DNA of 64,000 bases from Tridacna crocea (lineage: Eukaryota; Mollusca; Bivalvia; Cardiida; Cardiidae): NCBI GenBank assembly GCA_943736015.1, contig OX031063.1:32484172-32548171 (forward strand), in the 5' to 3' direction. Below, piece after piece: positions 24,301 to 36,300 of this stretch; the first letter of the stretch is position 1; every line of letters begins with the position of its first letter. The notes under the pieces were generated by a model. It was not told where the DNA came from and searched no databases. It saw only the letters and a list, made by a program, of their open reading frames with translations. The position numbers and the translations under genes were made by a program.

Positions 24301-27300
24301 ACCCCCCGGATAACTCCCCTCTGCAAATTACCCCCGGGACAATTGCCACCCAAGGCAATAGCCCCCCGACACAATTACCCCCTGGACTATACCCCCCTGG
24401 CAAAAAGCCCACCCCCGGACAATAGCCCCCCTCAACTATTACCCCCTGGACAATTCCCCCCCAGACAACGGTCCCCCAGACAACTACCCTGCCAATTGCA
24501 ACCCCGGACAATCGCCTCCGGGCCATTGCCCCCCCCCCCCCCCGGACAATTCCCCCCCCCCATCTAAGCTTTGGCTTTGGGATGAGGTCATCGTCAGCTT
24601 TTAGCGTCAGACCCTGGGTTCACTTCCAAAGCCGACTTCAACTGGAACTAGATTAGATAAGATTACCAGTTTTTTCATGAACATCCTGGTTGGGGCAATT
24701 GTCCACGGGGTAATTTTCTGGCGGCAGTTGTCGGGGGGCAATTGTCCTGGGGTGTGGAATTTCCTGTGGGGTAATTGTCTGGGGGGCTATCATCCGTGGG
24801 GTTGGTTGTCCAGGGGTAATTGTCTGGGGGCAGCTGTCCAGGGGATATTAGTCCAGGGAGTAATTGTCTCTGGGGACTATTGTCTTGGGAGCAATTGTCC
24901 CGGGAGGAATTTCCAGGGGGCATTTGGCCGGGGGGAGGGGAATTGTCCTAGTCCTAGACTCATTTCAAAGATATGTCTTGGGAAAAGATATCACCTTATC
25001 TCTTTATCGGACAGTGCACGTTTTTTGCACTCTGATCTTGATTTACAATGTCCGCCAAAGGTCAGCGAGTCGCACTTAACAGCAAAAGGGTTAAGATCAA
25101 CTCTATCTTAAAAGGATAACTTGGCTAAATGGAATGGGTTTTACAAGCCTTTTTCATAAGATGGCAAATTCAATTTAATGTTCCCTGTTATCTTCTGTGC
25201 ATTTTAGTATAATTAATTTATATGTTTCTTATGTCGTAATTAATGCAAATAAAAATCAGATCTGTCTTTTTGAGAGTTGATATTACTTCTTCTGATTTCG
25301 GATAACATTCAGGGTGATTTCCAATTTGATCCTTAATTGAGGTTCAAAATAAACATTCAGGACGATACGCCTCTATCCTTGATTATATAACTGTCAAACC
25401 AGCAGCGCAAGTTTCTGGGAAAATATCTGGTGTTGGAAGTTTTTAAAATGTCGATTTCTACAGAACTTTAGTTGAAAATAGAAAAAAAAAGCGATATTAT
25501 AAAACAACTCCATCCTCTGTACTCAAACACTTTAAGTACACAGTTCCCAGAATTCATAACCCTGACAAAGAAAACTTTTGAAAACATGGTGGGAAAAGGA
25601 GAAAATGCTGTAAAAACATTTTTTCCTTTTTTACACGATCTTTTCTTACACTTTAAGAAAAAAATACCTTTACTTAAACCATTTTTTCTTGTTTGGCGTC
25701 TGAAAGTGCTTTCAAGTCTAAATTTTGGCAAGTCTAAATTTTCCGCCTTGTAAAGAGTTGAAAGAATGCCGAATTTGGTTTTAGACCCTGATGGGTTGAT
25801 ACGAGAGTGAATCGACTTCAGTTGATAATTCTGTCACTTCATTTTCTGACCGTATCTTTAGATGAACACATCAATTCAACTTTCAGCATTTTACAGGGAA
25901 AAAATATGATGACGTCCGGTGAATACGGAGCTAGCTTATCTTTATCTTCCCAATCTGTAGAAAGTATACTACCGCTGTATTTGGCAGTGTAAGGGCTATT
26001 CCATTCATAATTCATCCATAAGTTATATTGGTAATAAAATTCATATTCTCATGCAACCCTTTAACAAACGATCCTGCGTATTGACAACCCTAATTAACAG
26101 GCTTTTGAAAAATGTTTGAACAGTATACAAATTTTACATCTTGTAAATAGTAAAATTTAGTTTGTATGTTTGTCAACTTTGTCATGATGCTAAGTCCTAC
26201 CAAAGCCAATATCGGGTTCCAGTTTCTTTACCTAAAGTACTCATGTTGTTTCCATGCATACCTTAACTATTCTTCCACATAAAAAAAAGTAAAAACAATG
26301 CATGGAGAGAAAAAAAACGGCTGCTTTGACTTTCTTTTTTAGTAGCCACAAAGACCTTTACAGAACCTTTCAGTCTCATCTTATGAGATCTAGCAATTCA
26401 ACCCTTTACCGCATAATCTCTACCTTTGACGACCCTGAAAATAAGCCTTTTGGTAACCAGCATTTTCTTCTTTTACCACAATGTTTTCTGTCCATTCACA
26501 AAAGAAAAAAAAGACCTTCCATTTCCTTGACATTGGGTTTGTAGTGTTCATATGCTTACAGTATGGACCTGTCTAATATTTTGTTGTGTGGTGAAGAGAG
26601 GGGATTGAATGCATCTCCTTGATGCATTTTAACCATTACCACACAATCCCTACTTTCGACGCCCCTGAGAAAGAAGCCTTTAGAAAACATTGTGGGAAAA
26701 GGAGAAAATGCTGGTAAACAGCATTTTCTCCTTTTTCCACAATGTTTTCTACCCTTCACAAGACAAATTTCAAATTTTCAGTCACTTTTATTCTGTCGTC
26801 TGCAAATGCTTTCAATTTGGACCAGTCTAAAATATTGTCGTTTGGTAATGGGATAACAAGCAAGTTATCTTGTAATAGTGGACTCATCAAGTCCATTTTT
26901 CAAGCAAACTGACAGAAACATGACTTAGTATGGTCGTTCGATATACAGACTAGTTCCCAGTGGTAAATATTTCGACCAAGAACAGGCTGCACAACATGGG
27001 GCGAAACTTTTAGCAGACCCTTAAGTTGCTGTCAAATTAAACAATAAATTCCACTCAGTGGTAAAACCTCGGATATCGCGTATTTAATGTTGATTTTGAT
27101 CGGGAAAAAATATCGTTTCGGACAGTGCAGATCGAAGATCAAAGTGTATATGCTGTGCAGCCTGATCTTAATCCACACTGTTCACAAATGCGTTTGAGAC
27201 AGGCTTAGAACCCTGAGGGTTAATCCCTCTTTACACAAAGCATGACTCTTTATGTTAAGTCCCAGAATGTATTTTGCTATCGATTGTTTGCTATCGTAAT

Positions 27301-30300
27301 GAACTCATCAAATTGTCTTGGGCTATTTTTGTGTCTATTTTATTACTAAGCTGACAGCCTTTTTTTTTCGGTCTCTGTTTATAAATTACTTTCCTGCTCC
27401 GACTAAACAAGTTATTACGATGGAAACTGTAATGTATACTGACATCATGTTTTCTAATTTCATCAAGAGACATGGAAAATTAGATTGTGTGTTTCACTTA
27501 AATAATTATTATATTTTTGCCCGATGTTATTATCTCTTTTTCGTTATGAAATGGAAAACATGAAATTAATAAAGTTAATGCTTGGTATCAGAAGAGAAAA
27601 AAGGGGCGGAAGGGCGACATTGGAAATCTTCGATGACTGTGCAGTTCAAATTATAATTGCACTACCTGATATGCATTCTACGTTGAACGATAGTTCAGCT
27701 TGCATACTGGAAAGTTTTTAACGCCGTTTTCAACATTATTTTAGTAATTTCACGGCTGCCAATGCACCTATCCATCCGTTTCTGAAACCTCTTTTACAAG
27801 TACTCTGCACTATTTTCTTTCCAAGCCAGTCGCTGCTTTCCCACATAATCATCGTCGAACCAATGATCAGCGGTGTCAGCTTGCGTATCTAAAACAATGA
27901 ACACCTTCTTTATCTCTCAGGGAAAAACTCTGTCGTTTTGAATAATGAACTATAACTGTTCAATTTTATGCAAAGTTGATAGTACCTTCGGCTGTATTTA
28001 TTAACGGTTATTTTTCGAACTCCACGATTAGGTTTACCATTTGATTTACTGAGATTAAATGTTTCAGTTAATCAGACGAATAGCCATGCACTGGAAAATG
28101 GTGCCTAATGCTTCTACAGAAGGTATAGATACAGGTCAGCCTAAGCAGTCCGAGTACGCCGACCAGGTTCGAAACCTTTTGCCTCGGACCAATAGCCCAA
28201 GGACAAGTCTACCTTGTTATTCAGTCGGTCGTTATAATATGGCCTGCAACACGCAAAAAGGGGCATTCGGGCATTTGCGTAAAGTGTCGTCTCGGATCAG
28301 CCTGCGCAGTCTGCGAAGACTAGTCCGAGACAACACTTTCTGTTTTTATGTAATTTTCTTCTGTTTTGTGGAAGTCTACGATAGAATGAAGTCTTATGTA
28401 GCCGTGAAGTGCCGTCTCGAATTAGCCTGCGCTGACTACGCAGGCTGATACAAGACAACACTTTACGCAAATGTCCGAATATCGTTTTTCACGCATTACA
28501 AGCCATATGAAATGAATTTACAGATCGATAATTGTATGATGACTTGCTTTGGTTAATGCATCGGGAACATGTTTTAACCCTTTACTCCATAGATACTCAT
28601 TTATACGCATTGCTTGTAGGAGCCTTCGGAAAACATTGTCATCTTTTGCCACAATATTTTCTACGCTATCAAAAGGTGTCATTTACACATAAGAAACGGC
28701 TTCATCCTTGCTGTTATTTAGGGTCAATTAGAGATGCTATAGAAATGCCTTATGGGGTAAAGGGTTAAGCCCACTTTTGACAGTGACTGCTTTTTTAAGT
28801 TCTGAAAATTGGAAGTGAGGAATAGTTGATTTACATATATTGCTATTTATGTCTTTCATTACAGAATATATCTGATTTCAAGATCGTTCGTCCTCTTAAA
28901 ATACAAACCGCCCACAGCTAGAAAAAATCTGTTCTTATCGATCTGATGCAACTAGAAGACTATCGATAAGAGACCAGACCGCACTTGGTGTAAAGTCTCG
29001 ATCTTTGCCGTCGTCAGCAAAAGACATCTGCTTTAACCAATGTCGCGGAAAGGTTCAATACAAACACTGCTCACAAATCTTACCTCAAGAGGAAACTGTC
29101 GACCGGCAACTGTATGCTCTGATCCCTGTCCGTCGTCTGTTCCAAAATGAAGAATTATCTTTGTTGCTCTGTAGTTGTACGAGTAGGGGCCGCCGGTGAA
29201 CACAAATTGTGGTTTGTTGGGTTCCTCAAATACTTCTAACGTCACATCGTGCCTGGTATTGGTCAGTTCGCCATCAACCTAAATATAGTTTAAATTTATG
29301 TCATACAGTCGTTCTCCGTGAATAAAGGGTATTAATTGTATCTGCAAAAAGTATCAACCCATGTCAGCCTGCGCAGCCCAAAATATTTAGCTACTAATGA
29401 GTTTTTGTGTTGTCAAATGACCACTCTTCCTCCAGATCCATTTGAAGTAGATAAGGGCCCATATTCACCAACCATTCTTAGGAATATTCTTTGCTTTGTT
29501 CTTCAAAATCTTCTGACTTATAACTTGGGATCAACTTCAATACTTAGCTGCAAGAGTCTTTTGAAGCCTTCGAAGCCCATGGGACGGTTGAAAACTTATG
29601 CTGAACCCATCTACAAAAAATGCAGAGTTCTGTTTTCCGTTTTCGTTTAAATATTTGCTTTCAAGAGGAACAAGGGGTCAAATTTTCTCCGTTTTTATTG
29701 CATATTTTGAAGTATCATGCATGATATACAGGGAGATGTACCATTGTAAATTTTTTGGAAACGATGTTCGATGATCGAGCAATGAACATTTTGGTATTTC
29801 ATGACAGACCAATGGAGCTTCAAAAGCCTGCATGTGGTCAGACACACCACGTAAAATAATCAATAAAAAGTTGATTACTTTTTTCCTTATATACAATCTT
29901 ACTTAATTTACTGTTCATGTATTTCTAAATATCAACAAAAAAGATTGGAAAAAAAATGTTTTACAAAATTAACTCCATTGGGACGCAATTTTACTAAATA
30001 AGTCATGTTGTAATTTATTATTTATTTGCCGCCATGGGTGATGCAAAACTTAATTAACACAAATGCAAGAAACGCACGCTAATTTTGACGTTAATTAATG
30101 ACTTCTATGGAGTAAATAAAGTACCAGTTGATCGAAATGAAATTGACTCTTTGAAGATGTTACACAAGTTCTTATTGTTTCACCATGTGAATGTATGAAA
30201 CAAACTTCATTTTTTTGGTAAAAATCCCAACTATTGATTTCAATGTTGATTTCATTCCAAAGAAAATACAGTATCAGACAGTGTAAATCAAGGACTAGAC

Positions 30301-33300
30301 AGTTCTTCTGCAGTCCGATCTTGACCCATATAGTCTGTAAAGACGCAATGTGCAGTAATAGGGTTAAGGTTTTAGATCGTCTTAATTCGGCAGCAAACCG
30401 AAACGATAGGCGTTTAATTTGGGATAAATAGTTAAATATGGATTTGAATGAATTGCATTTTAAATTTTCATTTGTTCTAGCAGTTCTTTATCACTAAAAA
30501 ATTCTGTTTGTTCTGCCAGGATCACATTCAAATATCGTATATATGCACCAGAGTTTTATATATGAACTATATAAACTGCAGTCTTTGCCACCCCCACTTT
30601 GTAAGTGTGCCGTAAACTGCATGTTTCCTCTCCTTCCCCATTATGCGATTATGTTGTGTATTCCATTATCTAATCATTTACTAGATTTTATCCATAAGTT
30701 CCGAACCTCGCTTAAGTGTGCTCAGCGTCGAGAAAAAAAAGAGAACTTTAGTAACACCTTGGGACAAGAAAGACAGTAGGGTACACAAGTTTGCATACGA
30801 AGCTCGTCTAATAGTCCAGAAGACTATGAAGCACTGTTTTTTTTTCTAAGCGACGGGTCCAGATTGTGCTTGCATAAATATATACGATATGCCGATGAAG
30901 GTCTTGAAGCTAATAGTATTCCAACATCTATTGCTTACGTCAGGCTCACTGATGGGTATTTGGAGCGTTATTGCGTGGCCAAGCGTTTCTGATGACAAAA
31001 GACCTTTCTCCAACAATTTATTATGTGACTTCTGCAAAAAAAAAGCTGATATCTTATCCATTCATAGAACCTGTGACCCTACTCAGCCACGCTGTTGAGC
31101 GACATCTCATTCCAAAGGTAAGTTACAATGAAGTAACTTACATTGGCTTTACTGGTCACCTTCGTTTCATATGTGCTCTCTTTTATAGCTTGATTTTAAT
31201 CCAAGGGTTAAAGTTTAATTCTACAATTTACCCATCGACCTCATATTATGCTTGACAGAGACTACTTTGTAAAGCTTGGTGAATCAAAGGGTTCCAGAGG
31301 TTTAGACACTTAGGCTACACCTATCCTCAATGGAAATAAATGCAAGTTTCATTCAAGATGAAAGCTGGTTTAAAGCCGCTCTTCTCCACAGAGTACAATT
31401 TTTGAGTGCAAACCTTCAGACTAGTTGACAGGATGTGCAATTTGATGCATAATAACTGACTTTTCAAATTAATCTTGCTGGACTCCTTGGTAAATAATTC
31501 ATGAATAATTGAAATATATCGCCTTTGTATCGGGATTGATGCCCTGTCCCGAGACTGCTACGTTTAAAGGCAGTTTGACTATAGATTAAAATCATACGCG
31601 CAATAACTATGAGGCATGCTCCTGCAAAAGGAGACTTAATGTATATCCACTATCTCGATGGATGAGTGCAACACTATTCTAACTGCCTGTTTATTATACA
31701 TGCACTTAGAATAGCGTTGCACTCACCTATCGATCTATGGTCCCAAGCAGGCCGTCAAATACTTATGAATTCATAGTAATCACTCCTTTTAACAAGCAAC
31801 TTCATTATAAGGTAGACTGGTCCCTGTTTATACAGAAAAATTGACAATTAGCAAAAGGTCTCGACCCAGGTCAACCAGCGCGGACTGCGCATGATGACCT
31901 TGGTCGATAGTTTTTGCACTTGCATTGCGCCCCTTTTTGGCTTTTATAATTTTGGTCTGACGAAGGCTTTGTCTTCAATCAGATATTTACAATCAAGAGG
32001 AACAAGGGGTCAACTTTCCTCCGTTTTTATTGGATACCTTGAAATATCATGCACCATATACAGGGAGATGCACCATTGTACTTTTTTTGGCAAAGGACTT
32101 TGAAAACTGATAAACGCCCTTTCCGAAACAATCCCTGGTTTCTGCGGGTCAGGAATAGAAGCCTTTTGAAAACATTGTGGGAAAAGGAGAAAATGCTGGT
32201 AACCAGCATTTTCTCCTTTTACCCCAATGCTTTCTACCCTATCATATATAACAATCATCTTTTAAGCAACTATCATCTGCAAAATGCTTTGAATTTGGTC
32301 TGGTCCAAAATTTGCCGTTTGGGAAAGGGTTAATAAACAATAAATGAGTCATGCTGTGTAAAATGGGACTGAGCGCATCTGCAGTAAGTATCGCCGGTGC
32401 ATCACGGATATAGACTAATATGCATTGAACTTTTTCAGCCAGAGGTAGACTAAAATTTGTTTAACGTACCCATTTAGGATATCGCCATTACCTCTTAAAA
32501 GGTCATAGATGTAGATAGCGATATGTAAATTTGATATCACTGCGTCAAGACTTATCGAATTTTATTTAGACAAGGCCAGGAATTCATAAATATTTGATGT
32601 CCATGCGAGGGCAGCGTGACAAACAACAGTATGTACGCATACGTTTGTATTTTAAGCAAACACGTAAAAAACATCACGTGGGTCAATGAGGAACCAATAT
32701 TTATCATGATAGTACGATGAATATTAAATTAGTACATTGAACTTTTGACCTTTCAACCTAGCGTATTTTGTTTCATGTATTTGAGCCATGTACTGTGAAA
32801 GGCGGGGGTAGAGGATGGGGGGTTTGGGGTTTGTGTGGCTTAATACATTTACAAAAAAGTATCGAACCAGTTCAGCCTACACAGTCCACGTAGACCGACC
32901 TTGTTTGAAACGTTTTGCTATCAGTCAATATTCTGCATGTCAAAGAACCAAGGAGTTGTTTTGAATCTCTGTTTTTCGAGGGCGTGGCTAATTTGAATAT
33001 CTGTGTTTAGGCAGGCAGTGCAATTTGAGATGGGTTTGGAATATAAGTGGCTTAATTCTGTCAGCGTCAAAAATATACAAAAGAAAAACCTGACCTCGTT
33101 CGAAGACTAAAAATGAAATGAAATTCATTGGCACTAAGAAAACTTATCATCTTATTTTTAACGAAGTGGATCAAAGTTCTAGTGTATTATTACGATTTTC
33201 CTGTACTCTTTCCAAAATACCAAAATTTTAAACTCGTTCAAACTGACAGAATTTGCAGAGGGAGGTGGGCAGCTAATTAAGTGTGGTTGAAGCGATGTAT

Positions 33301-36300
33301 TTTGCCTTAAAAGGGGTATAAAGTAGTACGGGACAAGGGGAAATCCTCTGATCAAATGTTTTCTTCTTTCGGCATTTCCTTTTAATAACTTTTTTCTTTC
33401 GGTTCGTTAAATCACGGTATTGTTTGATAAGGATTTGAAAACGTGGGAAATAAAGTTCTGAGAATTGCTTTTATCCAAGTTTAATGCTATACTAAATCTT
33501 CGCTCTGTAGAGTAGAAATGTCATTAACATTGATTTATTGTGAACCTCTCATTCTCTCGAAAAAATTCGGGATGACGACTATATGAATATCTTTTTCAAA
33601 ATAACGAAAACTCTCAAAGGAAAATAATCATCCATAATACATGTACATGAACACTTTTGAAAACACGGTAATTTAATTCGAAAATGCTCTTTACCTTATT
33701 TTTTTTTTACCACAGACACGTTGTTGTAGGTGTCTGAGCCGGTACAGCTATGTATAGCGTTTTTTTTTAAATCTTTCTTTTCTTTGTGGACAGCGTAGAT
33801 TAAGCGCAGGCTACATAGAACATAACAAAACGGAGAAGTTAAGGAGTGTCGTTTCTTCCGCTTTTATATCTGTGCACAGGTGCCGCAGTCATATGCAAAG
33901 GTGATTGTTCGCTTAAAAGTGTTGTGGTATATGGTAGTACACACACGCTAGGCTTAGAAGGAGTGGCTTCTTTTCTCACTTCCAAGTGCAGGTACTCCTT
34001 GCGTTGGTATAGGGACAGTGATCGTAATCAAAAAGGCAAACTTGAGGAGGAATGTCACTACTTTGCGCCTGCACCGGTTTGTTTTATTTACCTTTATAAT
34101 AATACTCAGATGTGATTAAAGGTTCTGTAGTATATTGGTATTTGATTTAAAAAAGCTCGGATGTTTTGTCTGCATTAAATACTCCAACAAGATGATGTCG
34201 TTTACACCCGATGGGCTTAAACAGCTAAGCATCAATATTTCGATATGGCCGAAACGATGTTGAAAACAGTATTATTTTCAAACCAATCAAGCAGAGAGCG
34301 TCTATAAGTAAAGGGATTGAAAGAAGAATACGTTGACAATTTTTGGTTAGCTCTTTTGCCAAACAACAAAATGTTAGGCTCGTCCAAATTGAAAACATTT
34401 GCAAATAATGAATTAAATGTGGTTCTAATGATATGATTAGTCGTTAGAGGATTGAAAACATTGTGGGAAAAGGAGAAAATGCTGGTCTCCAGCATTTTCT
34501 CCTTTTTCTTACAAGGTTTTCAAAAACCTTCTAAATCTGTTTCATCAAAAGTCGAGATTGTGTCGTAAAGGATTAATCACGTAGTCTCGGCTAGTTTCCT
34601 CTCCAACTGCCTACATTCTGTACACTGCAGTTCCTATCACGCTCAAAGTCGATTGCTTTCCAATAAAGTTTAGCTCTCAATTATTCATTACATATTGAGA
34701 TTTTGCGTGTGACAGAAAACGTCGCAAATATTTGCAGGAAACCCAAATAATAAAGCATCATAATTAATCTTTCAATTGCATTTGTAGGGATAAAAACGAA
34801 TATTTGCGAAGCAGTCTTTCTGTTTTGCAATTACACGTTTCTGATGTATGTAACTAATTTCAATTTCCTTTAATTTCCATCGAGTTTGTTCTACAGCTAT
34901 CAATCACTGCATGGCAAGTTTTCACGCGACATGACGTATTAACAAATTTGTTCATCTGTTTTGAAAATTATTCAATATTCTTATTAGTTGTATTGTAACT
35001 CTTAATGTAACGTGCAATATTCAACTTCTTTTGAGGACATCTTTTAAGTGTCTATCACGGTAAGACTGACCTAGAGTACACATGATATGGAGTGCAACAC
35101 GCGAAAAGGGTCATTCGGACATTTGCGTAAATTGTTGTCTCTGATCAGCGTATGCAGTCCGCACAGGCTAGTCCAAAAGGACACTTTCCGATTTTATGTG
35201 ATTTTCTGTTTTACGCAAGTCTACTATAGCACAAAATCTAATGTAGTCGTAAAGTGCCGTCTCGGATTAGGCTGCGCGGACTGCGCAGGCTAATCCGAGA
35301 CGACACTTTACGCAAATGTCCGAATGCACCTTTTCGCGTGTTGCACTCCAATCACAGCAAGTTTGTTCCCTGAATAGTTTTTGCTATATCTTGTCCCTCT
35401 GTTGTAACCCTTATGCTGCTAAGTGCGACTCGTAGACTTTTTGTGGATACTGTAGATCAAGATCACATTGCACCGAACGTGCAGTCTAGCCACTGATATA
35501 CATTGTCCAATGGAGAGATTTTTTCCTTAAAAATTCGTTTGAGATAGCAAAATTTTCACATCAAGTTTTTTACTGCTGGCCTGTAAGTTTCATTTCATTT
35601 ACTTAACAGGTAACTGGTTACCGACGTGCTTTTCAAATCGGCTTAATATAACACCAAGGACTGGAACTACATACTCTCACATACCTGGGTACTCTACGCA
35701 TTCTTCTTTCAGCCTAACTTGTAAACCACTCCTCGACCACGGAAAGATATTACTTTGGAATTTCATACCAATTTATAATAAATAAAGAATATATTATTTC
35801 GAAGAAGAAAATCTAAATGTCGAGCAAAAGCTTACAGGTTCACTTCACAGAGTGACGATATCTTTTCAAATTTATTGAGAGGTTCCCTTTGACTTGAGCC
35901 GCGACCTGGCTAAACTGCGGAGTTCAATTCAGTTTCATCACACAGGTACCATACCAAGCAAGACATTATATCGTCGGTTTACTTAAAAAAACCTCGTAAT
36001 TTCAGCTTATTTCATGCTGTAGTTACGAGGTTTTTGAAGTAAACCGACGACATTATTTTTGAACCCCAAGATCAAGTTAGTCAAGCAACTGACTCACGAG
36101 ACAGACAGGGCCCGTATTCACCAACCATTCAAGACATTATATCGTCGGTTTACTTAAAAAACCTCGTAATTTCAGCTTATTTCATGCTGTAGTTACGAGG
36201 TTTTTGAAGTAAACCGACGACATTATTTTTGAACCCCAAGATCAAGTTAGTCAAGCAACTGACTCACGAGACAGACAGGGCCCGTATTCACCAACCATTC

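Larger units (their letters stand above)
13262..29083 (-). other. CARP intron 4 (15.8 kb)
   Basis: This intron joins exons 4 and 5 in phase 0. It contains C hairpins (13378-13489, 25005-25094, 27110-27222), many A MITEs between 15519 and 28764, family F copies (18876-19353, 22530-22945), a D hairpin remnant (21661-21730), E elements (22314-22490, 28236-28508), and the C-rich/G-rich opposed minisatellite (24283-24950). A possible small exon of unknown gene lies at 27736-27888. Stretches 13500-15500, 17190-17940, 18300-18870 and 19510-21650 show nothing else I can name, apart from a reverse family B copy near 20180-20440. Confidence 0.8.
35960..36300. repeat. 170 bp near-identical tandem duplication containing a D hairpin
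   Basis: Units 35960-36130 and 36131-36300 match base for base except one A in a homopolymer as far as I can see. Each contains the D hairpin, CATTATTTTTGAACCCCAAG, CAAGCAACTGACTCACGAGA and the first ~23 bases of the TIR element at 36282. The near identity implies either a very recent event or an assembly artefact. Confidence 0.95.

Noticed and set aside
24256..24567. Proline-rich ORF of about 100 codons (and glycine-rich ones on the other strand and in 24677-25111)
   Set aside because: They arise from the C-rich/G-rich minisatellite, are open in several frames and have no domain or splice context.
27790..27888. Lipoxygenase-like exon in the alternative frame (HWFDDDYVGKQRLAW)
   Set aside because: The similarity rests on a few residues (a QRL motif), and the usual following Gly-x-Asn-Pro is absent.
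33846..34115. 89-codon ORF resembling a secreted Cys-containing peptide
   Set aside because: The start is GTG, not ATG, and the apparent signal peptide depends on it; there is no upstream exon support.
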